NCBI GenBank assembly: GCA_021325555.1
Contig: JAJPGY010000029.1
Span: 62,001 to 126,000, forward strand
From: Pseudomonadota bacterium
GTDB taxonomy: Bacteria; Cyanobacteriota; Vampirovibrionia; Obscuribacterales; Obscuribacteraceae
DNA length: 64,000 nucleotides
Direction of reading: 5' to 3'
The first letter of the stretch is position 1. The number at the start of each line of letters is the position of its first letter. Positions 28,083 to 36,687 of the stretch are shown here, piece after piece. Position numbers and translations under genes: made by a program. Under the pieces are notes generated by a model. That model made no database searches. It was given only the letters and a program-made list of their open reading frames with translations, and was not told the DNA's origin.

Positions 28083-29219
28083 TCAGACATCTCTTTGCAT
28101 GCCTAGCATTCTACTTATAATATTAAAGTTCTGGCAAGCCAAATTTCTTGCAGCTTCCGTGCCGGCCGAAGCTTTACGGGAAAGCTCATGACGAGCCGAG
28201 AACGCCGCTTTCAAGTCATTGACCCAGCTGTCCGCCCCGGGCTCCTTGGTGAGATTTAAGATCGGCTGCTCAAACTCCGTTAACAATCTTGTCACCTTGG
28301 GGTCGTAGGCCAGCCCCAGGCAGGGGACAGCCGAGCGCAGGGCCATTATCGCCGCATGCAGGCGCATGGAGACCAGGAGATCCAGACGGCTGAGCAGGGT
28401 AATCCACTGGCTGGGCATGCTGAGAGCGTTCGGGTCGATCATCACGGCAACCCGGCCGGCGGCCTGCCAGCAATCGCGCACGCGCGCGAGCAGAGGCCTG
28501 TCCAGCGAGCCCTGAAGCGGCAGCAGGACAAGCCGTGTCTCCCCGGGAAGCCCCGCCAGAAGCGCCTGCTCCATCGCCGCCCGGTGGGCGTCGGTGAAGC
28601 TGGCGGCCGGACGCAGGGACAGCCCGACAAGCGGGGCGCCCTCCCGCGCGCCTGCCCCGGCAGGAAGCGCTGCCTCGACGGCCTGCGGCAAAGGGGAAGG
28701 CGGAAGGCACCAGACCGGGTCGGCGGTTCTCTCCGCCGGTAGGCCCCATGATTGCACGAGCTCGGCCGAGCGCTGATCGCGGACGGTGATCGCCCCGGCC
28801 AGCGCGAAGGCCTTTTGCGTGACCAGCCGGGACAGCGACGAGGAGAGCGGCCCCACCCCCTGAGCGTAGATGAGCGCCGGGCAGCCGGCCAGCCTGGCCA
28901 CGGCGATGTGCGAGGCGTAGAAGATGGTTGACCCGGGGCTGCGCGTGTCCTGAAAGAGCCCGCCGCCCCCAGAGACGAGAAGGCGGGCCCTGGCCGCCAG
29001 CCGGAAAAGCCGGCCGAGGTCGGCGCGCGGCGCGGCGTCGACCCCGAAGGTGTCCCGGGTGTGCGGCGGATCCGCGGAGAGCACGACCACCTTCTCGGCA
29101 GGCACCAGCCGGCCGAGCTCGCGGCACAGCTCCTCGAGAATCGCTTCGTCGCCCAGGTTACCGAAGCCGTAATAGCCTGAGACTATTATCAGATCGCGCT
29201 TGCCGTCCGAGGCTGCCAT
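28083..29219 (-). CDS. csaB: Polysaccharide pyruvyl transferase CsaB
   Basis: The 378-residue protein is a CsaB-type pyruvyl transferase, with SGYYGFGNLGDEAILE at the start, SGGGGLFQD, YAQGVGPL, LSLRPAAS, and SMRLHAAIMALRSAVPCLGLAYDPKV near the end. CsaB adds ketal pyruvate to cell-wall polysaccharide, creating the ligand for SLH-domain proteins. This predicts S-layer or outer-membrane SLH proteins in this organism, as in cyanobacteria. ATG 29219 is preceded by GCGGAG. It stands first in the probable glycan operon with the WecG/TagA-type gene, and is divergent from glcE. No SLH protein is in the window. Confidence 0.92.
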   Translation of the reverse strand: MAASDGKRDLIIVSGYYGFGNLGDEAILEELCRELGRLVPAEKVVVLSADPPHTRDTFGVDAAPRADLGRLFRLAARARLLVSGGGGLFQDTRSPGSTIFYASHIAVARLAGCPALIYAQGVGPLSSSLSRLVTQKAFALAGAITVRDQRSAELVQSWGLPAERTADPVWCLPPSPLPQAVEAALPAGAGAREGAPLVGLSLRPAASFTDAHRAAMEQALLAGLPGETRLVLLPLQGSLDRPLLARVRDCWQAAGRVAVMIDPNALSMPSQWITLLSRLDLLVSMRLHAAIMALRSAVPCLGLAYDPKVTRLLTEFEQPILNLTKEPGADSWVNDLKAAFSARHELSRKASAGTEAARNLACQNFNIISRMLGMQRDV

Positions 29220-29338
29220 TTTGGGCTCCGCACCGCCAATTCTTGGCCAGCATAGCAGGCAACCGGCGCGGCATTCGATCTAAGATACCAGCAAGCCAGC
29301 ACCCGCTTGCGCGGTGGCCGGCGCCTGAGGAGAAAAAG

Positions 29339-30658
29339 ATGGCCAGCCCCCGCGGTCCCGACCAGCACGCAGCGACCTCCGAAAAGCAGGAGGCCGCCCC
29401 GGCGGCGGGCCGGGTCGCTCCCGGGTCCGCCGAAGGGCTGTGCAGTTACCTCGCCCAGGCAGCCGGAAAAGGGATCGCGGTTATCTCCTCGGCGCCCGGC
29501 GCCTGGAGCGTGTCGCGCTCTCCAGTCCTTTTGCCCTCCCGGCTCAAGGGCAGGGAGGTTGTCCTGCTCGACCTCTCGCATCTGACGGCGGTGCTCGAGC
29601 ACAACCGCGAGGACCAGGTGATTGGCATCGAGGCGGGCATGACCGCCCGCGAGCTGGACCGCATGCTCGCGGCCAGCGGTCAATGGTGGCCGGTGAGCTG
29701 GCCTGATGATCGGGCTACGGTCTCGGAGATCATAGCCGCCGGCGACGGCGGCTGCCTGGAGCACGGATTCGGCGGTCCCCGGGAGCTTACCCTCGGCCTG
29801 TCCGCCGCGCTTTCCGGCGGCGAGCTGGTCAGCGGCGGCGGCAAGGTGGTCAAGAACGTCAGCGGTTTTGATCTGCCGAAGCTCTTCATCGGCTCGCGAG
29901 GCTGGATTGGCGTCGTCGTAACGGCCCATCTCCGGCTTTTCGCCCGACCGCCGTGCTTTGGCGCCGTTGTCGTGCTCGCCACCACGGCCGGTGGCGCCTT
30001 CGAGATCGCCTTCAGGCTCAATTCCAGCGCCGTTGCCCTTTCTTGCCTGGAAGTCGTCGACCGCCGCCTGCTGGATCTGGTCCTGGCGGGCGAGGGAGAA
30101 GCAGCGCTTACCGGGCTGGCGGGCCGGTTCGCCGTACCGGCGTCCGAGGCGCCGTTTGCCGTGCTCATACAGGGCTACGGGCAGCCCGATGTCGTGGCGG
30201 CGACCATGGAGGCCGTGGAGAAGCGGATCTCCGTGCCCGCGGGCCGGCAGGTCGCCGTGTCCGACGAGGAGTGCTCGATTCTCCTCAGGCGGCTGGCGGA
30301 TCCGGCGTATGCCTGCGGATTGTCGCAAATCGAGCTGGCCTGCCCGCCGGCGGCGATGCCGGCGCTGGCCGACTGGTGCCGGGCGCAGGCCGGCTCGCCG
30401 CCCTGGCAGGCTCGCCCGAGCCGGGGGCGGCTCAAGCTCTACGCCCCCGATGCCGGCTCGGCAGCGGCCATCCAGAAGGCCCTGGAGGGCAGGGCGGCCG
30501 AGCGCGCGGAGCCTGTGGTGGTGGCATGCGGGGACGAGGATTACGCGTGGCGGGTGCGCACTTTGCCGGCCGCCGGCGATCACGCCCTGTCTCTCAAGGC
30601 TGAGATAAAGAGGCGCTACGATCCGGCGGGCAGTCTCAATCCGCATGTGAAGCCATAG
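29339..30658 (+). CDS. glcE: Glycolate oxidase subunit GlcE-like FAD-binding protein
   Basis: The 439-residue protein carries an FAD-binding PCMH domain: LDLSHLTAVLEHNREDQVIGIEAGMT-type strands, then GPRELTLGLSAALSGGELVSGGGKVVKNVSGFDLPKLFIGS. It ends in RYDPAGSLNP, the C-terminal mark of the glycolate/lactate oxidase family. GlcE is the smaller FAD subunit of the glycolate dehydrogenase GlcDEF, converting glycolate to glyoxylate. ATG 29339 has GAGGAG upstream; a longer frame to 28928 lies over the csaB start region and is not credible. glcF follows directly. The catalytic GlcD subunit is not in the window. Confidence 0.88.
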   Translation: MASPRGPDQHAATSEKQEAAPAAGRVAPGSAEGLCSYLAQAAGKGIAVISSAPGAWSVSRSPVLLPSRLKGREVVLLDLSHLTAVLEHNREDQVIGIEAGMTARELDRMLAASGQWWPVSWPDDRATVSEIIAAGDGGCLEHGFGGPRELTLGLSAALSGGELVSGGGKVVKNVSGFDLPKLFIGSRGWIGVVVTAHLRLFARPPCFGAVVVLATTAGGAFEIAFRLNSSAVALSCLEVVDRRLLDLVLAGEGEAALTGLAGRFAVPASEAPFAVLIQGYGQPDVVAATMEAVEKRISVPAGRQVAVSDEECSILLRRLADPAYACGLSQIELACPPAAMPALADWCRAQAGSPPWQARPSRGRLKLYAPDAGSAAAIQKALEGRAAERAEPVVVACGDEDYAWRVRTLPAAGDHALSLKAEIKRRYDPAGSLNPHVKP

Positions 30659-30667
30659 GTGGAGTCG

Positions 30668-31969
30668 ATGGGAGCAGGAGACGAGCGAGAGCCGGGAATC
30701 ATCACCACCGGCGGTGACAAACCGGGGGTGAATCTCGAACTTCTCGACGCCTGCATACACTGCGGCCTCTGCCTGCCCGCCTGCCCGACCTACCTGGCCA
30801 CCGGGCGGGAGATGGAGTCGCCGCGCGGGCGGATATACCTGCTCGACCTCTGGAGTCGCGAAAAGTGCGACCTCACAAGCGATCTGGCCCGGCACATCGA
30901 CTCCTGCCTGGGCTGCCTGGGTTGCCAGACGGCCTGCCCGTCCGGCGTCCGCTACGAGGCGATCCTCAATCAGGCCAGGCCGCATCTGGCCGGCTTGAGG
31001 GAGTGGCGCAGCCGGCATCTCATGCGTTACGTCTTCGCGCGCATTCTTCCCGATTACCGGAAGCTGCGCGCTATGGGCAACGCCCTGCGCCTGTGGCAGT
31101 CGGCAGGCGGTCAGAGGCTCGTTGCCGCCATGCCCTGGCTGAAAGGGGCGTTGGGAAGGCTGGCTCAGTGGCAGGCTTTCCTGCCGGACGTGCCCCGCTT
31201 TCAAGCGCTGCCCAGGCAGTCCTGGATTTCCGGGGAGAAGCGCGGGCCGGTTCAGCTTTTCTCCGGCTGCGTGATGGATGTCCTCTACAACCAGGTCAAT
31301 CATGCCTGCCTGCGCCTGCTCACATTGCAGCGCCGCGTGGTCGGCGTGCCCGAGCAAACCTGCTGCGGGGCGCTGGCTTACCATGCCGGTGAGGTCGACA
31401 TCGCCTGCGATCTGGCCCGGCGCAACATCGAGCTATTCGAGGGGACGCAGGGCGAGATCGTGGTCACGGCGGCCGGCTGCGGGGCCATGCTCAAGCACTA
31501 CGGGGAGCTCATGAAGGGCGACAGGGAGTGGCGGGAGAGGGCGAGGGAGTTTTCGGCGCGGGTGCGGGACATCACCGAATGTCTCGATGCCGGCGAGTTC
31601 GCGCGCACGCCTCGGCCGCTGCCCCTGAAGGTGGCATATCACGCCGCCTGCCACCTCCATCACGCGCAGAAGGTGACCGAGGCGCCGGGCAGATTGCTCG
31701 AGGCCCTGCCGGGGGTGACCGTGCTGCCGCTGCGCGAGGCCGAGCATTGCTGCGGCTCGGCCGGCATATTTAATCTCACGCACACCGAGCTCTCCTTGCA
31801 GGTGCTGGACCGGAAGACCGGCTGCGTTGCCGACTGCGGCGCCGACGTGCTGGTGACGACCAACCCGGGATGCCAGCTGCAACTGGAGAAGGGGATGAAG
31901 GCTGCCGGCTTGCCGGTTCGCGTCTGCCACCTGGCGGAGCTTCTTGACGAAGCATACGGGGGGGACTGA
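30668..31969 (+). CDS. glcF: Glycolate oxidase iron-sulfur subunit GlcF
   Basis: The ~433-residue protein has two [4Fe-4S] motifs in its N-terminal third (CIHCGLCLPACP and CLGCLGCQTACP), then two cysteine-rich CCG domains around CCGALAYHAG and HCCGSAGIF. It passes electrons from the FAD subunits to the membrane quinone pool. A GTG at 30659 or ATG at 30668 may be the start; GGTGGAG lies just before the ATG. It follows glcE with fewer than ten bases between. Pairing with GcvPB 2.4 kb downstream suggests handling of glycolate through glyoxylate and glycine, though that is inference. Confidence 0.9.
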   Translation: MGAGDEREPGIITTGGDKPGVNLELLDACIHCGLCLPACPTYLATGREMESPRGRIYLLDLWSREKCDLTSDLARHIDSCLGCLGCQTACPSGVRYEAILNQARPHLAGLREWRSRHLMRYVFARILPDYRKLRAMGNALRLWQSAGGQRLVAAMPWLKGALGRLAQWQAFLPDVPRFQALPRQSWISGEKRGPVQLFSGCVMDVLYNQVNHACLRLLTLQRRVVGVPEQTCCGALAYHAGEVDIACDLARRNIELFEGTQGEIVVTAAGCGAMLKHYGELMKGDREWRERAREFSARVRDITECLDAGEFARTPRPLPLKVAYHAACHLHHAQKVTEAPGRLLEALPGVTVLPLREAEHCCGSAGIFNLTHTELSLQVLDRKTGCVADCGADVLVTTNPGCQLQLEKGMKAAGLPVRVCHLAELLDEAYGGD

Positions 31970-32090
31970 GCGCGGCGCCTGCGATACTGCCCGCAGTGCC
32001 CGCGGCCGCGTCTCGCGCCGCCAGTGCCGGCGGCCGTCCGGCAGCCCGGAGCGTGACCGAGCCGCAAGGCCTGCCCGCCCGACGCCGGTC

Positions 32091-33434
32091 TCAACGCGAC
32101 GGCAGCTGATCGGCCATGTCGTTGGCGTTGACCCGCATCCTCAGCTCGCTGAGCGCCGAGCTCTGCTCGGGCGTCAGCTGCCTGTTGCCGGCGTCGAGCA
32201 GCGGTTCCCTGGCGAAGAGATCGCTCATGGTGAAGCGCCCGTGCGCGATCTGGCCCTGGGCGGTGACGGTGACGCTCAGCCCGGAGCAGTCGGCGATCTC
32301 GGCGGGCGACAGCAGGTGGTCGCCGGCGATAAGCGCCTCTCCCTGAAGAAGCCGGATCGACTCCCGGCTGCCGTTGCGCGTCTTCAAGCTCACCGACACC
32401 CGCCCGGGCGCGGACGACTCGATGGCCAGCACGTGGAGGATCCGCTTTTCGTCGAACTGGACAAGCGCCGAAGCACCCGGCTCAATCTTCACGGTCGCCG
32501 CGGCGCACACGAATTCCAGGTTGCCGCCGCGATTGGCTCCCACGGCCCGGCCCTCGATTAGACCGATCTGCCTGTCCTTGATGTAGCTCAATTGCGTGCC
32601 CTGGCGGCAGGCGACAAAAGTGCCCTCATACCGGGAGCCTGCCTGCCCGGCCGCTGCGCGCGCGCCCCGGGCGGACCGCTCCGCCGCGCGGCAGGTCCAG
32701 AAGAGAAAGGGGGTGATGTTGTGCAGCGGTTGATTGAAAGAGACCAGGCTGGGAAAGGGCGTGTGAATGCGGGGCAGAAATGCCGCCTCGACGCTGGGCT
32801 GCGCGGAGCCGTGCCAGGCCTGGGCGATTCCTTCAAAGTCGAAGCTCAAACCGGGGCTGCCGCTGAGCTCATTGGCCGGCACGGTCAGCTTGACCTTCTC
32901 CGGCGAGCCGACCCCGGCGGACCTGGCCGGGATCTTGCAGATTGGCGCCGTCGTCGGCAGGGGGATTACAGCCACATCCGGCAAGACGAACTCCTGATTG
33001 CCGTGGCTCGGCGCCGCCGCTTCCGGCTCCAGGGCGGGAACCGAGAGCGTGGGCTGTCCCGGCTCGGCGGCGGGCATGCCGGCATCGGCGTCGGAGAGCC
33101 CTTCCGGTATGGTGAGCGGGCTCGACTGCAGGAGCAGCAGCTTGCGCAGATCGATGCCCGGGTAGTTGGAGAAGGGATCGCTGCGAATGACAAAATAAAC
33201 GTTCCGCTCGAAGCGGGCCAGCACCTTGGCCAGATCGAGCAGGACGGGCACGTAGGACAGGTTGTAGCAGCTTGACGAGCCGTCCGGCTGGCCGGCGCCC
33301 AGCCGTCTCTGGATGGCCCGGGTGCTGGCAAGCGGCGGCACAGCGCGTGCGGGCGGAGCGGCTTGGATGGCCAGTATGACTGCTGCCTGAAGGAAACAGG
33401 CTAAGGCGCGGATTTTGGGATGCCCGTGTTTCAT
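32091..33434 (-). CDS. Exported protein, possibly FecR-like in part
   Basis: The 447-residue protein starts with a signal peptide (hydrophobic stretch CFLQAAVILAIQAAPPARA). The N-terminal half contains YVPVLLDLAKVLARFERNVYFVIRSDPF and then a proline-rich linker. The C-terminal half has a beta-rich run (about 270-390): GTFVACRQGTQLSYIKDRQ, GLIEGRAVG, VKIEPGASALVQFDEKR and SIRLLQGEALIAG, reminiscent of FecR-type domains, though not convincingly. No close family is recognised. It is transcribed opposite to glcF and diverges from the RNase D gene. Function unknown; the exported location is the sure part. Confidence 0.7.
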   Translation of the reverse strand: MKHGHPKIRALACFLQAAVILAIQAAPPARAVPPLASTRAIQRRLGAGQPDGSSSCYNLSYVPVLLDLAKVLARFERNVYFVIRSDPFSNYPGIDLRKLLLLQSSPLTIPEGLSDADAGMPAAEPGQPTLSVPALEPEAAAPSHGNQEFVLPDVAVIPLPTTAPICKIPARSAGVGSPEKVKLTVPANELSGSPGLSFDFEGIAQAWHGSAQPSVEAAFLPRIHTPFPSLVSFNQPLHNITPFLFWTCRAAERSARGARAAAGQAGSRYEGTFVACRQGTQLSYIKDRQIGLIEGRAVGANRGGNLEFVCAAATVKIEPGASALVQFDEKRILHVLAIESSAPGRVSVSLKTRNGSRESIRLLQGEALIAGDHLLSPAEIADCSGLSVTVTAQGQIAHGRFTMSDLFAREPLLDAGNRQLTPEQSSALSELRMRVNANDMADQLPSR

Positions 33435-33544
33435 CGAGTCGACTTCGTCCCCCGCCGAAATCCCGGTCGTAACAGGGATCTTGTACCCGGAATGCCCGCG
33501 GCTTAATCGTGCCGAAGCCGGTTTCTCAGCGGTTCCGCTTCGCT

Positions 33545-33550
33545 TATAAT
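33545..33550 (+). promoter_or_regulatory. Promoter -10 element (TATAAT) upstream of RNase D
   Basis: A perfect TATAAT lies 84 bases before the probable start of the RNase D gene. The hexamer 17 bases further upstream is TTTCTC, a poor -35. The element sits in the divergent gap from the exported-protein gene. Confidence 0.45.
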
Positions 33551-33633
33551 CTAGGGGCGGTCGCCGGAGCCGGCAGAAGGTCCGCCTGATGGGGCCAGGG
33601 CAGCCGGCTCGACGCTTGCCAAAGGAGGCAGAA

Positions 33634-34272
33634 TTGAAACTCGAGGAACTGGTGAAACCCAGAAAGCCTGACCTTTTTGAGGGCGACCTCTCCGACGAGC
33701 GGCTGTCGCACTATCTCGCCAAGGATGTGGTGGCCGTCGACACCGAAACGCGCGGGCTGAACGTGCACAGGGACCGCCTGTGCCTGGTTCAGCTTTGCGA
33801 CGGCGCGGGCGTGGTCAGCCTGGTCCGTTACCGGCTGAAGCCGGCGCCCAACGTCAAGCGCCTCATGGAGGAGCCGCGGGTTCTCAAGCTGTTTCACTTC
33901 GCCCGCTTCGACCTGGCGGTGCTGAAGCATTACCTGGAAGCCGACGTCAACCCGGTCTGGTGCACGAAGATCGCCTCCAAGCTGGTGCGCACCTACACTG
34001 ACAGGCACAGCCTGAAAGACCTGGGCCGGGAGCTTCTCGGGCTGGAGATGGACAAGAGCGACCAGACGAGCGACTGGGCCAGGGAGGAGCTGACCGCCTC
34101 CCAGCTCGAGTACGCGGCCAACGACGTGCGCGTGCTCATCCCCATCTACAACCAGCTCAAGTCCGTCGCCGAAAGAGAGGGGCGTCTGTCCCTGGCTCAA
34201 AAGCTCTTCGGTTTCCTGCCGGCGCTCACCGAGCTCGACCTCGCCGGCTGGCGCGACATTTTCGAGCACTAG
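33634..34272 (+). CDS. rnd: Ribonuclease D-type 3'-5' exonuclease (cyanobacterial type)
   Basis: This 212-residue DEDDy exonuclease has motif I in VAVDTETRGL (Asp36, Glu38), motif II in KLFHFARFDLAVL and motif III in LEYAANDVRVL (Tyr and Asp). It lacks the HRDC domains of proteobacterial RNase D, matching the short cyanobacterial form, including the ASKLVRTYTDRHSLKDL stretch and the LFEH end. Role: 3' trimming of tRNA or other RNA. A TTG at 33634 is chosen because AAAGGAGG lies five bases upstream; an ATG at 33589 would add 15 residues without such a site. gcvPB follows ~85 bases downstream and may share transcription. Confidence 0.9.
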   Translation: MKLEELVKPRKPDLFEGDLSDERLSHYLAKDVVAVDTETRGLNVHRDRLCLVQLCDGAGVVSLVRYRLKPAPNVKRLMEEPRVLKLFHFARFDLAVLKHYLEADVNPVWCTKIASKLVRTYTDRHSLKDLGRELLGLEMDKSDQTSDWAREELTASQLEYAANDVRVLIPIYNQLKSVAEREGRLSLAQKLFGFLPALTELDLAGWRDIFEH

Positions 34273-34356
34273 CGCCCGGTTCCGCCTGCCGCTTTCAAGC
34301 GGTTAGAATTTCGGGTGGCGAAACGCGCCTGCCGACTCTCACCCCCGGAGCCGACC

Positions 34357-35808
34357 ATGGAAAAACTGATCTACGAAAAGTCCCGCCCCGGCCGCCGCGC
34401 CCAGACGCTGCCGGCGCCCGGCGTCCCCGACGTCAAGCTGACCGATCTCCTGCCTGCCGGGCAGATCCGCAAAAAGAACCCGGCCCTGCCCGAGGTCAGC
34501 GAGCTCGACGTGGTGCGGCACTTTGTCAGGCTCTCCCGGCTCAACCACTCGATCGACACCGGGTTCTACCCGCTGGGGTCCTGCACGATGAAATACAACC
34601 CGAAGATCAACGACGCCATGGCCGCGCTCGAGGGCTTCCGGGAGCTGCACCCGCTGCAGGGCGAGGACCAGGTGCAGGGGGCCCTCGAGCTCATGTGGCA
34701 GCTGCAGCAGGCCATCGCCGGGGTGGTGGGGCTGCCGGCCGTCTCCCTGCAGCCGGCCGCCGGGGCGCACGGCGAGATGACCGGACTGCTTTTGATCCGG
34801 GCGTATTTCCAGGCCAATAACGATCCGGCCCGCACCAAGGTGATTGTCCCCGATACCGCCCATGGTACCAACCCCGCCACCGCGGCCCTGGCCGGTTTCC
34901 AGGTCGTGGAGATCAGGTCGAAGGAAAACGGCCTGGTCGATCCGGAGGCGCTGCGGTGCGTGCTCGGTCCGGACGTGGCGGCGATCATGCTCACCAATCC
35001 GAACACGCTGGGCCTGTTCGAGGAGGAGATCCAGACGGTTCAGCGCCTGGTCCACGACGCCGGCGGTCTTCTGTACTATGACGGCGCCAACCTGAACGCG
35101 ATCATGGGCATGGTGCGCCCCGGCGACATGGGCTTCGACGTCTGCCACCTCAATTTGCACAAGACCTTCTCGACGCCGCACGGCGGCGGCGGTCCCGGCG
35201 GGTGCGCGGTCGCCTGCCGGGAGAACCTGGAGCCGTTTCTGCCGGTCCCGGTGGTTGCCCGTGCGGACGGGCGCTTCCGCTTCGACTGGGACAGGCCGCA
35301 GTCGATCGGCAAGGTGAAAGGCTTTTACGGCAATTTCGGCATTCTCGTGCGCGCGCTCACCTACATCCGCGCCCACGGCAGGGAGGGGCTGGCGCAGGTG
35401 TCGCGTGACGCGATTCTGAACGCCAATTACCTGAAGGAGCGCTTGAGGAAAAACTTCCAGCTCCCTTACGGGCAGCCTTGCATGCACGAGTTCGTGCTCT
35501 CGGGCATCTGGCAGAAGGAGCGCGGCGTCACCACCACCAACATCGCCAAGCGCATCCTTGATTACGGCGTGCACGCGCCGACCGTCTATTTTCCGCTGGT
35601 CGTCCCCGAGGCGATGATGATCGAGCCGACCGAGACCGAGTCCAGGCAGACGCTCGACGAGTTCGTGGAGATCATGCTCAACATAGACCAGGAGACACGC
35701 GAGACACCGGATCTGGTGCGCGGCGCGCCCCACAAGACCCCGGTCGGCCGCCTCGACGAGGCCCATGCCGCCCGCAAACCGAACCTCCGCTGGACACCCG
35801 ACCAGTAG
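34357..35808 (+). CDS. gcvPB: Glycine dehydrogenase (decarboxylating) subunit 2
   Basis: The 483-residue protein is the C-terminal-half subunit of split P-protein. It opens with [18 protein letters not shown], and has [40 protein letters not shown] and the PLP-lysine motif [18 protein letters not shown]. It decarboxylates glycine in the glycine cleavage system and needs subunit 1 (gcvPA), GcvH, GcvT and lipoamide dehydrogenase, none of which are here. ATG 34357 has GGAG upstream. Cyanobacteria usually carry the single-chain P-protein, so the split form hints at a lineage outside the photosynthetic Cyanobacteria. Confidence 0.94.
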   Translation: MEKLIYEKSRPGRRAQTLPAPGVPDVKLTDLLPAGQIRKKNPALPEVSELDVVRHFVRLSRLNHSIDTGFYPLGSCTMKYNPKINDAMAALEGFRELHPLQGEDQVQGALELMWQLQQAIAGVVGLPAVSLQPAAGAHGEMTGLLLIRAYFQANNDPARTKVIVPDTAHGTNPATAALAGFQVVEIRSKENGLVDPEALRCVLGPDVAAIMLTNPNTLGLFEEEIQTVQRLVHDAGGLLYYDGANLNAIMGMVRPGDMGFDVCHLNLHKTFSTPHGGGGPGGCAVACRENLEPFLPVPVVARADGRFRFDWDRPQSIGKVKGFYGNFGILVRALTYIRAHGREGLAQVSRDAILNANYLKERLRKNFQLPYGQPCMHEFVLSGIWQKERGVTTTNIAKRILDYGVHAPTVYFPLVVPEAMMIEPTETESRQTLDEFVEIMLNIDQETRETPDLVRGAPHKTPVGRLDEAHAARKPNLRWTPDQ

Positions 35809-35809
35809 C

Positions 35810-35827
35810 GGCGAGGCATGCCTCGCC
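35810..35827. repeat. Palindromic GC-rich hairpin after gcvPB
   Basis: GGCGAGGCATGCCTCGCC is a perfect 18-base palindrome starting two bases after the gcvPB stop. It shares its GGCATGCC centre with the palindrome before enolase (12241). Confidence 0.6.
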
Positions 35828-35931
35828 CGCCGGCCCTTCTGTTTAGCGCCCGCAGGCCGCCTGGGCGAAGGAGCGGCGGGCATGGCGGCAGATAAAAAGG
35901 AGTATGGTCTATGGCGGTGACGTTCGCGGCG

Positions 35932-36456
35932 TCATATAAGATGGCTGTACTCGATCTGGAAGCGCACGTAATTGAGGCGCTCCTTCAAGCGGGCAATCTC
36001 TTTCTTGGTCCCGCAGATAGGAATAATGAAAAGCAGCGCCAGGCAGTTGATGTACAGAAGCGGCGTCATGCCGATCATCAGCTTGGTGAGGTCATCTCCC
36101 AGATATTCGTTGTAGCATTTGCAGGCGATCCAGAAGCCGACAATATTGACGACCAGAAAACCGAGCCAGTGGAAATAAAGGAAGAGGCGCTCTCTGGCAA
36201 GCAGGATCATCAGCCTGGCGGCCTCCGCGCGCTGCTCGTTGTTTGGGGCGCGAACGTGCCGCGGTGAGACCGGCGCGAAAGTCGGCACCGGCTCGTGCGT
36301 CTGGCCCGGCAGCGGCGCCGCGGCCTGCGGGGCGGCCGTGTGGTAGTCGATAACCGAGCCGCAGTCACAGCAGAACTTTGCGCCCGGATCGCAGTCACCG
36401 CCGCAGGCGGAGCAGATTATTCTCAGGATGCCGGGTGATCGAACGGTCGTGTACAT
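35932..36456 (-). CDS. Zinc-ribbon membrane protein
   Basis: The 174-residue protein starts with a double-CxxC zinc ribbon (CSACGGDCDPGAKFCCDCG), followed by a proline- and alanine-rich linker (about 35-70). Two hydrophobic segments (LFLYFHWLGFLVVNIVGFWIA and the LLYINCLALLFIIPICG region) suggest two membrane helices, with a basic C-terminal helix. The layout, a soluble zinc ribbon on a membrane anchor, is common in uncharacterised bacterial proteins and resembles the 63257-63739 protein. Function unknown. It converges on gcvPB and a further hairpin (36518-36541) lies upstream of its start. Confidence 0.65.
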   Translation of the reverse strand: MYTTVRSPGILRIICSACGGDCDPGAKFCCDCGSVIDYHTAAPQAAAPLPGQTHEPVPTFAPVSPRHVRAPNNEQRAEAARLMILLARERLFLYFHWLGFLVVNIVGFWIACKCYNEYLGDDLTKLMIGMTPLLYINCLALLFIIPICGTKKEIARLKERLNYVRFQIEYSHLI

Positions 36457-36517
36457 AAACGCGCGAAAACGCCTTCAGTTGATTTGTCTTACCCGTCACA
36501 GCCCCGGCCTTGCCGTC

Positions 36518-36541
36518 TGCCGCCCGGTGAGCCGGGCGGCA
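36518..36541. repeat. GC-rich hairpin between two minus-strand genes
   Basis: A 10-bp perfect stem (TGCCGCCCGG/CCGGGCGGCA) with the loop TGAG lies between the ABC1 kinase and the zinc-ribbon gene. A second stem, GCCGGTT/AACCGGC at 36639-36659, sits nearer the end of the kinase gene. Either may stop the kinase transcript. No T-run is present. Confidence 0.45.
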
Positions 36542-36687
36542 TTGTGAAATCCATCTTAACGGAAAACATCCATTGTGACCCAAGAATTTGACACGGTCGG
36601 GCCATTATCAGTGGGACTTTTCCCATGGCTTGCCGGCTGCCGGTTCGAGAGCAACCGGCTCAAGGTTACCCCAGGTCATCCTCGAAT

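Noticed and set aside
34339..35883. A 514-residue minus-strand frame opposite gcvPB
   Set aside because: gcvPB has all its motifs; the opposite frame is low complexity.
36630..36665. A tRNA-like GGTTCGA motif
   Set aside because: Only the TTCGA loop resemblance is present; it is part of a simple hairpin and no cloverleaf can be drawn.
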